From: Bacteroidales bacterium
GTDB lineage: Bacteria; Bacteroidota; Bacteroidia; Bacteroidales; VadinHA17
Length of the DNA: 63,072 nucleotides
Assembly: GCA_011620595.1 (NCBI GenBank)
Contig: WOYX01000041.1
Coordinates: 27,530 to 90,601, forward strand
Direction: 5' to 3'
Under the pieces are notes generated by a model that made no database searches, was not told where the DNA came from, and was given only the letters and a program-made list of their open reading frames with translations. Every line of letters starts with the position of its first letter. Position 1 is the stretch's first letter. Made by a program: the position numbers and the translations under genes. Of this stretch, positions 44,598-55,114 are shown piece after piece.

Positions 44598-46775
44598 CTA
44601 GTTCCCCTCCGCCAGCACCTTGATACGCACCAGCCTTATCTCCTCCTCCTCAAACTCCCCGGCAAGATCCCTGATGGCCTCCTCAAGCGACCCGCTCTCA
44701 GCCTCCTCCATGAAATAGGAATAGATATCCTGCTGACGATCGTCGTCAATCACATCATTTATATAATAGTCTATGCTGAGCTTGGTACCCGAACTCACGA
44801 TAGCCTCTATCTCCGACAGCAGATCATCGTACTCGATGCCCTTGGCATCGGCTATGTCCTCGAAAGGCATCTTGCGGTCGATGCTCTGGATGATGTAGAC
44901 CTTTAGTCCCGACTTGTTGACCACCGACCTGACTATCATATCCTGCGGCCTGATGATCTCCTTCTCCGCAACATAGCTCTTGATAACCTCCACCACCTCC
45001 CTGCCGTACCTCTGTGCCTTGCCGGCTCCGATGCCGGTGATATTCTGCAGCTCCTCGATGGTTATCGGATACTGTATGGCCATCTCCTCCAGCGAGGGAT
45101 CCTGGAATATGTTGTACGGAGGCTGGTTGGCCTGTTTTGATATCTTCTTCCTCAGATCCTTGAGGATACTAAGCAGCTCCTCATCTGCTGCCGCAGTGCG
45201 TGCTCCAAAAGAAGCCTCTTCATCATCGGAGTCGGTATAGTCGTGATCCTCATTCAGCATGAAGGGCTGTGGTTTCTCAAGGAACTCGTGTCCTTTGGGC
45301 GTCAGCCCAAGCAGCCCGTAGTTCTCAATATCCTTTGTCAGCAGCTTGTTGATAAGCGCCTGCCTGATCACCATATTCCAGAAACGCTCATCCTTCTCCT
45401 GGTCTATGCCGAAGGTCTCAAGCTTGTGGTGCTTATACGACTTTATTGCCGAGTTCATCGTTCCTGCAAGGATCTTGGCTATATGATCAGCCTTGTGTTT
45501 CTCCTTCACTGCCAGCACAGTCTCAAGCATGCTCACCACATAATCCTGTCCCTCAAACTGCGTCTTGGGATGGAGACAGTTATCACACGCCTCACAGTTG
45601 TCCTGATCATACTCCTCACCGAAATAGTGCAGAAGTATGCGGCGGCGGCAGGTTGACGACTCGGCATACGATACCGTTTCAAGCAGCAGCTGCTTTCCTA
45701 TCTCCTGTTCGGCAATGGGCTTGCCCTGCATGAACTTCTCAAGCTTGACGATGTCGTCATAGCTGTAATAGGATATGCACCTCCCCTCTCCGCCGTCGCG
45801 GCCTGCGCGACCCGTTTCCTGGTAATAGCCCTCCAGGCTCTTGGGCATGTCAAAGTGAATGACATATCTCACATCAGGCTTGTCTATGCCCATGCCGAAG
45901 GCGATGGTTGCCACTATCACGTCAACATCCTCCATCAGGAACCTGTCCTGATTCCGGGTACGCGTCACAGAATCCATCCCGGCATGATAGGCCAGGGCCT
46001 TGATGTCATTCACCTTCAGGGTCTCGGCCAGCTCTTCCACCTTCTTGCGGCTGAGGCAGTAGATGATACCCGACTTGCCGGGGTTGTTCTTTATATAGCG
46101 TATTATCTCCCTGGTGGCATCCTGTTTGGGCTTGACCTCATAATAGAGGTTGGGCCTGTTGAACGACGATTTGAACACCTCCGCATTGCTGATGCCGAGG
46201 TTCTTCAGTATATCATGCTGCACCTTGGGGGTGGCCGTGGCGGTGAGGGCAATGATTGGTGCCCGGGAAATGGTGTCTATGATGGGGCGGATGCGCCTGT
46301 ACTCAGGCCTGAAGTCGTGCCCCCACTCTGATATGCAGTGAGCCTCATCAACAGCATAAAAAGATACTTTCACGCTCTTAAGGAAGTCGATGTTCTCCTC
46401 CTTGGTGAGTGACTCCGGAGCCACATAGAGAAGCTTGGTGAGGCCCTGTGCCACATCCTTTCTTACCTGTGCGATAGCCGTCTTGCTCAGCGACGAGTTG
46501 AGAAAGTGTGCCACATCATCGGTGGTATTGAAGTTGCGCATGGCATCAACCTGGTTCTTCATCAGGGCTATCAGCGGTGATATCACCACCGCGGTGCCCT
46601 CCATCATGACAGCAGGCAGCTGATAGCAGAGCGACTTCCCTCCACCGGTGGGCATGAGCACAAAAGTGTCATTGCCGTCAAGGACGCTCCTGATGATCGG
46701 CTGCTGGTTACCTTTGAAGTTGTCAAAGCCGAAATAACGCTTCAGATAATCGTGAATGGAAGCATCAGCATACAT
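44598..46775 (-). CDS. recQ: ATP-dependent DNA helicase RecQ
   Basis: 3'-5' superfamily 2 DNA helicase, 725 residues. Walker A MPTGGGKSLCYQ, the DEAH-type AVDEAHCISEWGHDFRPEY, the helicase C-domain GRAGRDG block and the zinc cysteines ending CEACDNC are all seen. The RQC winged helix and an HRDC domain (about 520-620) follow, with an extra C-terminal acidic region of about 100 residues. It stands alone, with an AT-rich 230-base gap to tatC. Confidence 0.95.
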   Translation of the reverse strand: MYADASIHDYLKRYFGFDNFKGNQQPIIRSVLDGNDTFVLMPTGGGKSLCYQLPAVMMEGTAVVISPLIALMKNQVDAMRNFNTTDDVAHFLNSSLSKTAIAQVRKDVAQGLTKLLYVAPESLTKEENIDFLKSVKVSFYAVDEAHCISEWGHDFRPEYRRIRPIIDTISRAPIIALTATATPKVQHDILKNLGISNAEVFKSSFNRPNLYYEVKPKQDATREIIRYIKNNPGKSGIIYCLSRKKVEELAETLKVNDIKALAYHAGMDSVTRTRNQDRFLMEDVDVIVATIAFGMGIDKPDVRYVIHFDMPKSLEGYYQETGRAGRDGGEGRCISYYSYDDIVKLEKFMQGKPIAEQEIGKQLLLETVSYAESSTCRRRILLHYFGEEYDQDNCEACDNCLHPKTQFEGQDYVVSMLETVLAVKEKHKADHIAKILAGTMNSAIKSYKHHKLETFGIDQEKDERFWNMVIRQALINKLLTKDIENYGLLGLTPKGHEFLEKPQPFMLNEDHDYTDSDDEEASFGARTAAADEELLSILKDLRKKISKQANQPPYNIFQDPSLEEMAIQYPITIEELQNITGIGAGKAQRYGREVVEVIKSYVAEKEIIRPQDMIVRSVVNKSGLKVYIIQSIDRKMPFEDIADAKGIEYDDLLSEIEAIVSSGTKLSIDYYINDVIDDDRQQDIYSYFMEEAESGSLEEAIRDLAGEFEEEEIRLVRIKVLAEGN

Positions 46776-46963
46776 AGTTTTCTCCCTCTTCCCCCTTAAT
46801 TGAACATATATTAAACATACAACAAGTTATAAAATATAATAAGACCGGTATGATACCCTTAACTCAAATTTAATCTATTTTAACCAACATTTCAACATTA
46901 TTTTTCATATCTGCTCTCTTTTCTCATTTTCCCCTGCTTAGTGCGGGTATTGTTTTGATCCGT

Positions 46964-46971
46964 TAGATTTG
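46964..46971 (+). promoter_or_regulatory. -7 box (TAGATTTG) for tatC
   Basis: Exact TAnnTTTG match 34 bases before the tatC ATG. The rest of the recQ/tatC gap is AT-rich without coding potential. Confidence 0.45.
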
Positions 46972-47005
46972 CCATCTTTACACGCTTTATTGTGAGACCT
47001 CTCTG

Positions 47006-47878
47006 ATGGCCGCAAAAGACAGCAAGAACAAGAAAACAGATGGTGAGATGACCTTTCTGCAGCACCTCGAGGAGCTCAGGTGGCATATCATTAAGTCACT
47101 CGGAGCCATTGTTGTCGGTGGGGTAGTCGCATTTATCTTCAAGGACTTCCTCTTTGACAAGGTCATACTTGCTCCCAACAGTCCCGGCTTCATCACCAAC
47201 AGGCTGCTCTGCAGCTTTGCCGATGCTGTCAACGCCCCGGTACTCTGCATCAACCAGAACCCCGTAGAGCTGATAAACATCAAGCTGTCGGGGCAGTTCA
47301 CCACCCACCTGAACATCTCCATCGTTGCCGGGCTGATCATGGCCTTCCCCTACATCTTCCGGGAGTTCTGGTCATTCTTCAAACCGGCCCTCTATGAGAA
47401 GGAGAGGAAGTATGCAAGGGGGGCAGTATCAACAGCCTCACTCCTATTCCTTACGGGAATTCTCTTCGGATATTATATCATCACTCCGCTTTCCATCAAC
47501 TTTCTCGGGTCATACCGGGTCAGCGACCTGGTGGACAACCAGATAAACATTACCTCCTATATCGGGTCGGTCACCTCTGTGGCTCTGTCGGCAGGCATCA
47601 TCTTCGAGCTTCCGATCGTGGTCTTCTTCCTTGCCCGTATAGGCGTCGTCACCCCGGAGTTCATGCGCAAGTACAGGAGACACTCGATTGTCGTCGTGCT
47701 GATCCTGGCTGCAGTGATCACACCACCCGACATCTTCAGCCTGATACTAGTGGTAATCCCTTTGATCTTGTTGTATGAAGTGAGTATCTTTATTGCCGCG
47801 AGGGTCATCAGGAAACGTGCCGAGGATGATGCGGCCGAGGCGGCAGATGAGGCCTCCGCAGATAGTGAAAAAACATGA
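47006..47878 (+). CDS. tatC: Sec-independent translocase subunit TatC
   Basis: Receptor subunit of the twin-arginine export system. The 290-residue protein has the N-terminal FLQHLEELRWHI signature, six hydrophobic segments and the conserved FKPALYEKERKY loop. The C-terminal tail is short, acidic and Ala-rich. No tatA is seen nearby. lptB follows about 90 bases downstream. Confidence 0.95.
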   Translation: MAAKDSKNKKTDGEMTFLQHLEELRWHIIKSLGAIVVGGVVAFIFKDFLFDKVILAPNSPGFITNRLLCSFADAVNAPVLCINQNPVELINIKLSGQFTTHLNISIVAGLIMAFPYIFREFWSFFKPALYEKERKYARGAVSTASLLFLTGILFGYYIITPLSINFLGSYRVSDLVDNQINITSYIGSVTSVALSAGIIFELPIVVFFLARIGVVTPEFMRKYRRHSIVVVLILAAVITPPDIFSLILVVIPLILLYEVSIFIAARVIRKRAEDDAAEAADEASADSEKT

Positions 47879-47968
47879 GACCGGCATGAGCACGGGAACA
47901 GATTGTGAATTGAACAAAGAATTTCGTGCCGGGTCCGTCAGATCAATGAAATATATATTTACACAAAA

Positions 47969-48694
47969 ATGAAACTCCACACCACAGACCTTGTTAAGCG
48001 ATACAAGACCCGTACGGTTGTCAACGAGGTCTCGGTAGCGGTGGAACAGGGTGAGATAGTAGGCCTTCTGGGCCCCAACGGAGCCGGCAAGACCACCACC
48101 TTCTACATGATCGTGGGTCTCATCAGGCCCAACAACGGGAAGATCTGGCTTGACAATACAGAGATCACCGGCTTCCCGATGTACAGGCGTTCACGGATGG
48201 GCATAGGTTACCTGGCCCAGGAGGCCTCCATCTTCAGGAAGCTGAGTGTCGAGGACAACCTGATGGCTGTCATGGAGCTGTCTGATATGAGCCGTGAGGA
48301 GCGCCGTGAACGCCAGGAGTCGCTCCTGGAGGAGTTCGGCCTCACCCGCATACGCAAGAGCCTGGGCATCCAGCTCTCCGGCGGGGAGCGCCGGCGTACA
48401 GAGATAGCCCGCGCCCTGGCCCTCAAACCCAACTTCATCCTTCTCGATGAACCCTTCGCCGGCGTTGACCCTATAGCCGTGGAGGACATACAGATGATCG
48501 TCTCACACCTGAAAGACAAGAACATAGGCATCCTGATCACCGATCACAACGTGCATGAGACCCTCTCCATCACTGACCGTGCCTACCTCCTCTTCGAGGG
48601 GAAGATACTCAAGCAGGGAACGGCATCACAGCTGGCTGATGATGAGCAGGTAAGAGATGTCTATCTTGGCAAGAATTTCGAACTCAGGCGGTAA
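47969..48694 (+). CDS. lptB: LPS export ABC transporter ATPase LptB
   Basis: ATPase that powers extraction of lipopolysaccharide from the inner membrane. The 241 residues contain Walker [10 protein letters not shown], signature [16 protein letters not shown], Walker [14 protein letters not shown] and the H-loop LITDHNV, with spacing and wording typical of LptB. The lptF/G/C genes are not in the window. Confidence 0.94.
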   Translation: MKLHTTDLVKRYKTRTVVNEVSVAVEQGEIVGLLGPNGAGKTTTFYMIVGLIRPNNGKIWLDNTEITGFPMYRRSRMGIGYLAQEASIFRKLSVEDNLMAVMELSDMSREERRERQESLLEEFGLTRIRKSLGIQLSGGERRRTEIARALALKPNFILLDEPFAGVDPIAVEDIQMIVSHLKDKNIGILITDHNVHETLSITDRAYLLFEGKILKQGTASQLADDEQVRDVYLGKNFELRR

Positions 48695-48730
48695 ATTCCA
48701 TACCCACTTTCAGAAATCAGGAAATTTTAC

Positions 48731-48738
48731 TAATTTTG
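48731..48738 (+). promoter_or_regulatory. -7 box (TAATTTTG) for tRNA-Leu
   Basis: Exact TAnnTTTG match 11 bases before the first base of the tRNA. Confidence 0.55.
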
Positions 48739-48749
48739 CGCCACAAATT

Positions 48750-48834
48750 GCGGATGTGTCGTAATTGGTAGCCGAGCAAGACTTAGGATCTTGTGCCTCA
48801 GGGCGTGGGGGTTCGAGTCCCTTCATCCGCACCA
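48750..48834 (+). tRNA. tRNA-Leu (anticodon UAG)
   Basis: Acceptor stem GCGGATG pairs with CATCCGC. The anticodon stem CAAGA/TCTTG has loop CTTAGGA, giving anticodon UAG (codon CUA). A long variable arm, as in class II tRNAs, precedes the T arm GGGGGTTCGAGTCCC region. The 3' CCA is encoded (48832-48834). It lies between lptB and tig. Confidence 0.95.
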
Positions 48835-48857
48835 GAATGCTGAACCGCACTGTCGAT

Positions 48858-48889
48858 CCGCCGAAAGGCGAACAGAAAGGCGGTTTTTT
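48858..48889 (+). terminator. Possible terminator after tRNA-Leu
   Basis: Arms CCGCC (48858-48862) and GGCGG (48879-48883) followed by six T. The stem is short and an alternative inner hairpin is possible, so confidence is modest. Confidence 0.45.
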
Positions 48890-48913
48890 AAATGGATTGC
48901 AAACTTACATAAT

Positions 48914-50245
48914 ATGAATATCACCAGAGAAAACATTGATCAGCTGAATGCACAGGTCAGGATTGATATTACCAAAGACGACTATCAGGAGAAGGTCGAC
49001 AAGAAACTCAGGGAATACCGCAGGACAGCCTCTCTCAAAGGCTTCCGGCCGGGCCACGCCCCGCTGACATTGATAAAGAAGATGTACGGCACCGGCGTTC
49101 TCGTTGATGAGATAAACAGCATCGTCTCGGAGAGTCTCTCCGAATTCATCAAGAGCGAAAACCTGGATATCCTGGGTGACCCGATTCCAAAGGACGACGG
49201 TCATACCTTTGACCCGGAGAACTCCGAAGAGTTCACCTTCACCTTCGAGCTGGGACTGGCGCCTACATTTGAGCTGGAGCTATCAGAAAAAAACAAGCTC
49301 ACCCGTTACCTGATTGAACCTGATGCAAAGATGGTGGCCGACTATGTCGACAACTATGCACGGCGCCACGGAGAGTTTGTCACATCTGAGATATCAGAGG
49401 AGAAGGATATGCTCAGGGGTTCGGTGACATCGGCCGACGGCACCCTGACAAATGACGATGCCACACTCTCGGTTGAGATGATAAAGGATGAGTCCATCAA
49501 AAAGGAGTTCCTGGGCAAGGCGGCCGGTGACAACATCACCTTCAGCATTCGCGAAGCCCTGCCCAACGACTACGAGATTGCCGGGCTGCTCAAGATCCAA
49601 AAGGATGAGGCAAAGGATATCAGCGGTGATTTCACCTTCTCCGTCAGGGAGGTGTCGCGCTTCAGGCCGGCCGAAAATGACCAGAATCTCTGGGATAAAG
49701 TCTACGGTGAAGGCGCCGTTGCCAGCGCTGCGGAGTTCGAGGCCAGGGTTACCGATGAGATAAGAGGATACTTCAGCCGTGAAACTGAATTCAAGCTCAG
49801 AACGGATGCCCGTGATACAATACTGAAGAAGACCGAATTCGACCTTCCCGATGAGTTTCTCAAGAAATGGCTGGTAAGAGCCAATGAGAAAACCACCGCA
49901 GAGGATATTGAGAAGGACTACGGTCATTTCCGTGATGACCTCCGCTGGCAGCTGATAAAAAACCGCATTGCAAAGGAGAATGACCTGAAGATCACGGACG
50001 AGGAGATACTGGCGGAGGCCAAGGAGTTCACCAGGGCACAGTTCTCACAGTATGGTCTCTATTATGCAACCGATGAACAGGTTACATCATTTGCCAAAGA
50101 CATGCTGCGCAAGGAGGATGAAGCCCGCCGCCTGGCCGAAAAGGTGCTGGACACTCGGGTACTGGACATCGTTATCGACTCCATGAAGGTAGACGACAGG
50201 AAGGTCTCGGCCGAGGAGTTCAACAAGCTCTTCGAGGCAAAATGA
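48914..50245 (+). CDS. tig: Trigger factor
   Basis: Ribosome-associated chaperone, 443 residues. The ribosome-binding loop GFRPGHAP (near 42-49) corresponds to the GFRxGK signature, with His where Lys is usual. A PPIase-like middle and a long helical C-terminal chaperone domain follow. The ATG at 48914 (MNITRENIDQL) is chosen; the longer frame starts inside the tRNA. It is followed by clpP and clpX, the classical order. Confidence 0.93.
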   Translation: MNITRENIDQLNAQVRIDITKDDYQEKVDKKLREYRRTASLKGFRPGHAPLTLIKKMYGTGVLVDEINSIVSESLSEFIKSENLDILGDPIPKDDGHTFDPENSEEFTFTFELGLAPTFELELSEKNKLTRYLIEPDAKMVADYVDNYARRHGEFVTSEISEEKDMLRGSVTSADGTLTNDDATLSVEMIKDESIKKEFLGKAAGDNITFSIREALPNDYEIAGLLKIQKDEAKDISGDFTFSVREVSRFRPAENDQNLWDKVYGEGAVASAAEFEARVTDEIRGYFSRETEFKLRTDARDTILKKTEFDLPDEFLKKWLVRANEKTTAEDIEKDYGHFRDDLRWQLIKNRIAKENDLKITDEEILAEAKEFTRAQFSQYGLYYATDEQVTSFAKDMLRKEDEARRLAEKVLDTRVLDIVIDSMKVDDRKVSAEEFNKLFEAK

Positions 50246-50267
50246 AACCTTCAGCACTATAATTTCG

Positions 50268-50275
50268 TATATTTG
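50268..50275 (+). promoter_or_regulatory. -7 box (TATATTTG) for clpP-clpX
   Basis: Exact TAnnTTTG match 23 bases before the clpP ATG, within the 53-base gap after tig. Confidence 0.5.
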
Positions 50276-50298
50276 CAACTTAAACCAATTCATAAATC

Positions 50299-50976
50299 AT
50301 GTCAGATATCAAAGATTTCAGTAAATATGCTGCTTCCCGTTTCGGCATCAGCAGCCTCACCATGCAGCAATACATCTCAGCCAGCAACGGCTACATCTCT
50401 CCGACGATCATAGAGGAGCGCCAGCTGAATGTGGCATCCATGGATGTCTTTTCCCGCCTGATGATGGACCGGATAATTTTCCTCGGTCTGCCTATAGATG
50501 ACTATGTGGCTAACATCATCCAGGCGCAGTTGCTCTACCTTGATTCATCGGATCCCACAAAGGATATCCAGATCTATCTTAACACCCCCGGCGGAGCAGT
50601 CCATGCAGGAATGGGTATCTATGACACAATGCAGTACATCTCGGCCGACATAGCCACCATCTGCACAGGCATGGCTGCCTCCATGGGGGCTGTCCTGCTC
50701 ACTGCAGGCGCCAGGGGCAAGAGATCCGCCCTCAAGCACTCGCGCATCATGATTCACCAGCCAATGGGAGGCGCCGAGGGCCAGGCCTCTGATATAGAGA
50801 TCGTTGTAAGGGAGATCCTGAAAATCAAAAGGGAACTTTACGAAGTCATAGCCCTGCATACAGGCCAGAAACTTGAGCAGGTAGAGAAGGATGCTGACCG
50901 TGACCACTGGATGACGGCCACAGAAGCAAAAGAGTACGGCATGATAGACGAGGTGCTCACAAAGACTACCAGGTAA
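50299..50976 (+). CDS. clpP: ATP-dependent Clp protease proteolytic subunit
   Basis: Serine peptidase forming the tetradecameric Clp chamber. The 225 residues show the nucleophile block [11 protein letters not shown] and the catalytic His in [12 protein letters not shown]. The N-terminus is about 20-30 residues longer than E. coli mature ClpP, so a propeptide may be removed. clpX starts ten bases downstream. Confidence 0.96.
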   Translation: MSDIKDFSKYAASRFGISSLTMQQYISASNGYISPTIIEERQLNVASMDVFSRLMMDRIIFLGLPIDDYVANIIQAQLLYLDSSDPTKDIQIYLNTPGGAVHAGMGIYDTMQYISADIATICTGMAASMGAVLLTAGARGKRSALKHSRIMIHQPMGGAEGQASDIEIVVREILKIKRELYEVIALHTGQKLEQVEKDADRDHWMTATEAKEYGMIDEVLTKTTR

Positions 50977-50986
50977 CGCGGCACTG

Positions 50987-52201
50987 ATGGATAAATGTTC
51001 ATTCTGCGGACGCACAAAGAAAGAGGCAAACCTTCTCATTGCAGGTCTTGAAGGCCATATCTGTGACAACTGTATTGAGCAGGCTCACAACATCCTTCAG
51101 GAAGAGATGGGAAATAAGTCGAACTTCAGCCTCGACAGTATCAAGCTTCGCAAACCCGGTGAGATCAAGAGTTTTCTGGACCAGTATGTTATAGGGCAGG
51201 ACAGGGCGAAGAAGATCCTTTCCGTAGCTGTCTACAACCATTACAAGAGGCTGATGCAGAAGCACGAAAACGATGATGTGGAGATCGAAAAGTCAAACAT
51301 CATCCTTGTGGGAGAGACCGGTACCGGCAAGACGCTGCTGGCACGGACCATAGCCCGCATGCTGCATGTCCCCTTCACCATCGTTGATGCCACCGTGCTT
51401 ACCGAGGCCGGATACGTGGGGGAGGATATTGAGAGCCTGCTGACAAGGCTATTGCAGAGTGCCGATTACGACGTCAAGGCCGCGGAGAAGGGTATCGTCT
51501 TTATTGATGAGCTTGACAAGATAGCCCGCAAGGGTGACAATCCCTCCATAACGCGCGATGTGTCGGGCGAGGGTGTACAGCAGGGACTGCTTAAGCTGCT
51601 TGAGGGCTCGGTGGTCAATGTGCCGCCCCAGGGAGGCAGGAAGCATCCCGAGCAGAAGATGATACCTGTCGACACCAAAAACATACTTTTCATTTGCGGA
51701 GGAGCTTTTGAGGGTATTGAGAAGAAGATTGCCCACAGGCTCAATACCGCTGTTGTCGGTTATAACGCCAGCCGCAGTCGTGATCACTATGACAAGGACG
51801 ATCTGTTGAAATACATTGCGCCGCAGGATCTGCGGGCTTACGGCCTCATTCCGGAAATAATCGGCAGGCTGCCGGTATTGACGCACCTCTCACCCCTTGA
51901 CCGCAAGGCACTGAGAGCCATCCTGACTGAACCGAAGAATTCGATCACCAAACAGTATATCAAGCTGCTGGCTATGGACGGCATTGAGCTGACCTTCACC
52001 ACCGAGGCACTTGATTATATTGTCGACAAGGCGGTTGAATTCAAACTAGGCGCCAGGGGCCTGCGTGCGATATGTGAGGCCATCATGATCGACGCCATGT
52101 TCGAACTCCCCTCAGGTGATGTGAAGGAGTTCACCGTCAACCCCGACTATGCCGCACGGAAGCTGGAGAGGGTCGACATGCAGGTATTGAAGGCATCATA
52201 A
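50987..52201 (+). CDS. clpX: ATP-dependent Clp protease ATP-binding subunit ClpX
   Basis: AAA+ unfoldase delivering substrates to ClpP. The N-terminal zinc-binding domain has CSFC and CDNC pairs. The AAA+ core shows Walker A GETGTGKT, Walker B FIDELDKI and the pore-loop region near [10 protein letters not shown], followed by the sensor-2 GARGLRAI. Its 404 residues are typical. It is cotranscribed with clpP. Confidence 0.97.
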   Translation: MDKCSFCGRTKKEANLLIAGLEGHICDNCIEQAHNILQEEMGNKSNFSLDSIKLRKPGEIKSFLDQYVIGQDRAKKILSVAVYNHYKRLMQKHENDDVEIEKSNIILVGETGTGKTLLARTIARMLHVPFTIVDATVLTEAGYVGEDIESLLTRLLQSADYDVKAAEKGIVFIDELDKIARKGDNPSITRDVSGEGVQQGLLKLLEGSVVNVPPQGGRKHPEQKMIPVDTKNILFICGGAFEGIEKKIAHRLNTAVVGYNASRSRDHYDKDDLLKYIAPQDLRAYGLIPEIIGRLPVLTHLSPLDRKALRAILTEPKNSITKQYIKLLAMDGIELTFTTEALDYIVDKAVEFKLGARGLRAICEAIMIDAMFELPSGDVKEFTVNPDYAARKLERVDMQVLKAS

Positions 52202-52206
52202 AAAAA

Positions 52207-52241
52207 TTTATCCCGTCAGCCCGGAGGCAAGGCGGGATAAA
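52207..52241 (-). terminator. Terminator for the minus-strand lipoprotein gene (between convergent genes)
   Basis: Arms TTTATCCCG and CGGGATAAA. On the minus strand the stem is followed by six T, so it best fits termination after the 52279-53127 gene; clpX also runs into it. A second small GC hairpin (GGCCC/GGGCC) lies at 52255-52268. Confidence 0.7.
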
Positions 52242-52278
52242 TGACTTTCCGCAAGGCCCTTCCGGGCCACCTGTGATC

Positions 52279-53127
52279 TTACAATGAAAAATTATACTTG
52301 GGATGCCTGAAACGGAGGGTTATCTCGCGTGTGTCATCACCCCTTGAGAGCGTTGCGTAGGCGTCACACTCACCGGCGCCGTAGTCAAGCACGAACGGTT
52401 CTACCCCTTCAATGCTGAAGGTAACCGAGCCTCCCACCAGAAACCTGCAGGCAGCATACCACTCCAAAGCGCTGGTAATAGTGTGGGTATATACCTGTCC
52501 GTCAAGATTGGTGCCAGTAGCCACACCGGTGATAAGGCACCTGTCGTCCCACGGATTCCAGGTCTCATAACCTGCAATGTATTCTCTCTCACGCACAAAC
52601 TCACGCGTGATGGTCTTCTGATCGGCAAAGGTGATCTTGCCTCCGGAGAGAGCCACCGAGAAGACTGCGTTCTGATTGCTGTTCGCACCGAGGTTTGTTA
52701 CTGCCATGGTTCCTTCAACCATGGCACCGTTGACAGCGTACTCCTCAAAGGTGAGAGATCTCACCGAACCGACCTCACGTCGCGGGGCAGAGAGCGTGAC
52801 AATGATCTTACCGCTGCGAATCACATCATTCAATCCCGTACAGTCTGTACCATAGTCTATTACGATGTTGCGCGGCCAGAAATCCTGGCTGGGGGAGGTT
52901 ACAGTTATTAAAGGACAGCTGTCGAGCACGGTTGCTGACTTGGTCGCTGTCTCAGCCACGAGGGTGGCTATTTCAAGTGATGCAAAGGCATCATCAAAAA
53001 GGGCCTCGGAGAGGGCAGCATCATCAGCTGCCTCAATGCTGACGGCCTCCAGCGGCTCAGATTTCTGACATGAAGAAACCATGATTCCCGCCAGGATAAT
53101 AATCAGGATAATTGACTTTCTTTTCAT
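52279..53127 (-). CDS. Putative lipoprotein, unknown function
   Basis: A 282-residue exported protein with a lipoprotein signal (Cys20 in MVSSC). An acidic helical stretch (about 28-60) is followed by a beta-rich domain with several cysteines (in DSCPLI, TDCTG, DRCLITG and AACRF) that could form disulfides. I do not recognise the family beyond similarity in style to Bacteroidota surface lipoproteins. It is a single gene, with a terminator after it and a hairpin between it and folA. Confidence 0.75.
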   Translation of the reverse strand: MKRKSIILIIILAGIMVSSCQKSEPLEAVSIEAADDAALSEALFDDAFASLEIATLVAETATKSATVLDSCPLITVTSPSQDFWPRNIVIDYGTDCTGLNDVIRSGKIIVTLSAPRREVGSVRSLTFEEYAVNGAMVEGTMAVTNLGANSNQNAVFSVALSGGKITFADQKTITREFVREREYIAGYETWNPWDDRCLITGVATGTNLDGQVYTHTITSALEWYAACRFLVGGSVTFSIEGVEPFVLDYGAGECDAYATLSRGDDTREITLRFRHPKYNFSL

Positions 53128-53153
53128 AACCGGAATTTTTAATTGTTAATCGG

Positions 53154-53184
53154 GTGTCTGTTTTGATGAGATGATAACAGACAC
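53154..53184. repeat. Hairpin between folA and the lipoprotein gene
   Basis: Perfect 9-base inverted repeat GTGTCTGTT / AACAGACAC, 13-base loop, no T-run. It may end the DUF151-thyA-folA transcript or stabilise its 3' end. Confidence 0.45.
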
Positions 53185-53214
53185 TCAGGGTTTAACGTCC
53201 GGATGAAAAAAAAG

Positions 53215-53703
53215 TTACATCAGCCGCAGGTAAGTGGCGTATGTGAAGCTGAGGGCCTCAGTATCTTCCGCAATATAATCTTCTTTCTCTGACAGATACC
53301 ACTCGCCGGGATCAATAGCCGGGAAGAAGGTATCTGCGATGAACTCCCTGTCAATATGTGTCACCATCAGCCTGTCAGCGAGCGGCATGAACTGCCTGTA
53401 AACTGATCCTCCGCCCATGATGAAGATCTCTTTTCCCGGCTCACAGAAGCCAAGGGCCTCATCTATCGAACGTGCCGTGAGGGCGCAGTCGAAACAGTCA
53501 AGCTCATTGTCTGTGAGTACGATGTTCTGCCTCCCCGGCAGGGGTCTGAGGGGAAGCGACTCCCATGTCTTCTTGCCCATTATGAGGCAGTGGCCCATGG
53601 TGATCTGCTTGAATCTCTGAAGGTCACCGGGGATGTGAGCCAGCAGGTTGTTATTGTATCCTATACCGTAATTACGGTCAACAGCAACTATTATCGTGAT
53701 CAT
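53215..53703 (-). CDS. folA: Dihydrofolate reductase
   Basis: Reduces dihydrofolate to tetrahydrofolate. It starts MITIIVAVDRNYGIG and contains an MGKKTWESLP block and a GGGSVYRQF motif. 162 residues from the ATG at 53703, one base after the thyA stop. An upstream in-frame ATG at 53769 lies inside thyA and is not supported. It is cotranscribed with thyA, whose by-product dihydrofolate it recycles. Confidence 0.95.
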   Translation of the reverse strand: MITIIVAVDRNYGIGYNNNLLAHIPGDLQRFKQITMGHCLIMGKKTWESLPLRPLPGRQNIVLTDNELDCFDCALTARSIDEALGFCEPGKEIFIMGGGSVYRQFMPLADRLMVTHIDREFIADTFFPAIDPGEWYLSEKEDYIAEDTEALSFTYATYLRLM

Positions 53704-53704
53704 C

Positions 53705-54499
53705 TCATACGGATATTTCGCCTTTAATGGCAGGGTGGGGATCATAGCCCGTGAGGGTGAAATCTTCATATCTGAATGAGAGTATATCCCTCACCCCGCT
53801 CTTAAGAGTCATCACCGGAAGAGGACGGGGCTCACGTGTCAGCTGCAGCCTGACCTGGTCAGTATGGTTGAGGTATATATGTGCATCACCCAGGGTGTGG
53901 ATGAATTCGCCGGGCCTGTACCCCGTCACCTGTGCCATCATCATCGTCAGCAGCGAGTAGGAGGCGATATTGAAAGGCACTCCGAGGAAGATGTCGGCGC
54001 TGCGCTGGTAGAGCTGGCATGAGAGCCTGTCACCGGCGACATAGAACTGGAACAGGATATGACATGGCGGCAGGGCCATCTTCTCCAGCTCCCCCACGTT
54101 CCATGCAGAGACGATGTGCCTGCGCGAATCGGGATTTTCCTTCAGGGAGATGACTACGGCACTTATCTGGTCAATGGTTCCCCCTCCGGCTACTGGCCAT
54201 GAGCGCCACTGAGAGCCATATACAGGGCCCAGGTTGCCGTCCGCGTCAGCCCACTCGTTCCAGATTCTCACCCCGTTCTCCTGCAGGTAACCGACGTTTG
54301 TGCTGCCACTGAGGAACCACAGCAGCTCATGGATGATCGACTTCAGGTGCAGTTTCTTGGTTGTCATCAGCGGAAACCGCTCCGAGAGGTCAAATCGCAT
54401 CTGGTATCCGAAGGTACTCAGTGTACCGGTGCCGGTGCGGTCTCTCTTCTTGATGCCATGTGTCATGACATGGCTCAGCAGGTTAAGATATTGTTGCAT
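53705..54499 (-). CDS. thyA: Thymidylate synthase
   Basis: Methylates dUMP to dTMP using methylenetetrahydrofolate. The 264-residue enzyme has the catalytic Cys in [12 protein letters not shown], the [17 protein letters not shown] block and [13 protein letters not shown], all diagnostic. It lies between the DUF151 nuclease gene (six bases upstream) and folA. Confidence 0.97.
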   Translation of the reverse strand: MQQYLNLLSHVMTHGIKKRDRTGTGTLSTFGYQMRFDLSERFPLMTTKKLHLKSIIHELLWFLSGSTNVGYLQENGVRIWNEWADADGNLGPVYGSQWRSWPVAGGGTIDQISAVVISLKENPDSRRHIVSAWNVGELEKMALPPCHILFQFYVAGDRLSCQLYQRSADIFLGVPFNIASYSLLTMMMAQVTGYRPGEFIHTLGDAHIYLNHTDQVRLQLTREPRPLPVMTLKSGVRDILSFRYEDFTLTGYDPHPAIKGEISV

Positions 54500-54505
54500 G
54501 AACTA

Positions 54506-55114
54506 CTACTCCTTCTCCTTCCTCCTGGTAAGCTCATCACGTATAGCTGCTGCCTGTTCATAGTCCTCGCGGCTGACGGCTTCGGTAAGCATGCCCCTGA
54601 GCTCTTCGACAGTGAATTCACTGTATTCGTTAGGGGGTGCAGGGCTCTGTCTGGCCGCCTTCCCGCCCGCTTTCATCTTCTCCTCCTCCTCGCTGGTGGC
54701 GCTCATAACTATTCCTGCCTCGTTGAGTATCTGCGGTTCAATGAATATGGGGCATTCAAACCTCAGCGCCAGCGCCACGGCATCGGATGTTCGCGAGTCA
54801 ATGCTGAACCGCCTTTCGCCGTCAGTGCAGACAATCTCCGAATAGAAGATTCCCTCGCGGAGCTTGTTGATGAGCACCTGCTCCACGGTGACGCCACATG
54901 CCAGGGCAAAACTCCTGAACAGATCATGCGTCAGGGGCCTCGGCGGCTCCAGGTTCTCAAGCTTTATGACTATTGCCTGAGCCTCAAACCCTCCTATGAT
55001 GATCGGTATCCGCCTCTCACCGTTCTCTTCCGCCAATATAAGTGCATAGGCTCCCGACTGTGTCTGACTGTAAGAGATGCCTATGACCTTCAGACGAATA
55101 AGCTTGTTCTGCAT
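54506..55114 (-). CDS. Bifunctional nuclease-domain protein (DUF151) with UVR motif
   Basis: A 202-residue protein with an N-terminal BFN/DUF151 domain (about 1-140, with GGFEAQAI and RTSDAVALALRF) and a C-terminal UvrB/UvrC-type helical hairpin (about 165-200, EDYEQAAAIRDEL). The BFN domain was described as having RNase and DNase activity; its role in bacteria is not settled. It leads the thyA-folA run. Confidence 0.88.
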   Translation of the reverse strand: MQNKLIRLKVIGISYSQTQSGAYALILAEENGERRIPIIIGGFEAQAIVIKLENLEPPRPLTHDLFRSFALACGVTVEQVLINKLREGIFYSEIVCTDGERRFSIDSRTSDAVALALRFECPIFIEPQILNEAGIVMSATSEEEEKMKAGGKAARQSPAPPNEYSEFTVEELRGMLTEAVSREDYEQAAAIRDELTRRKEKE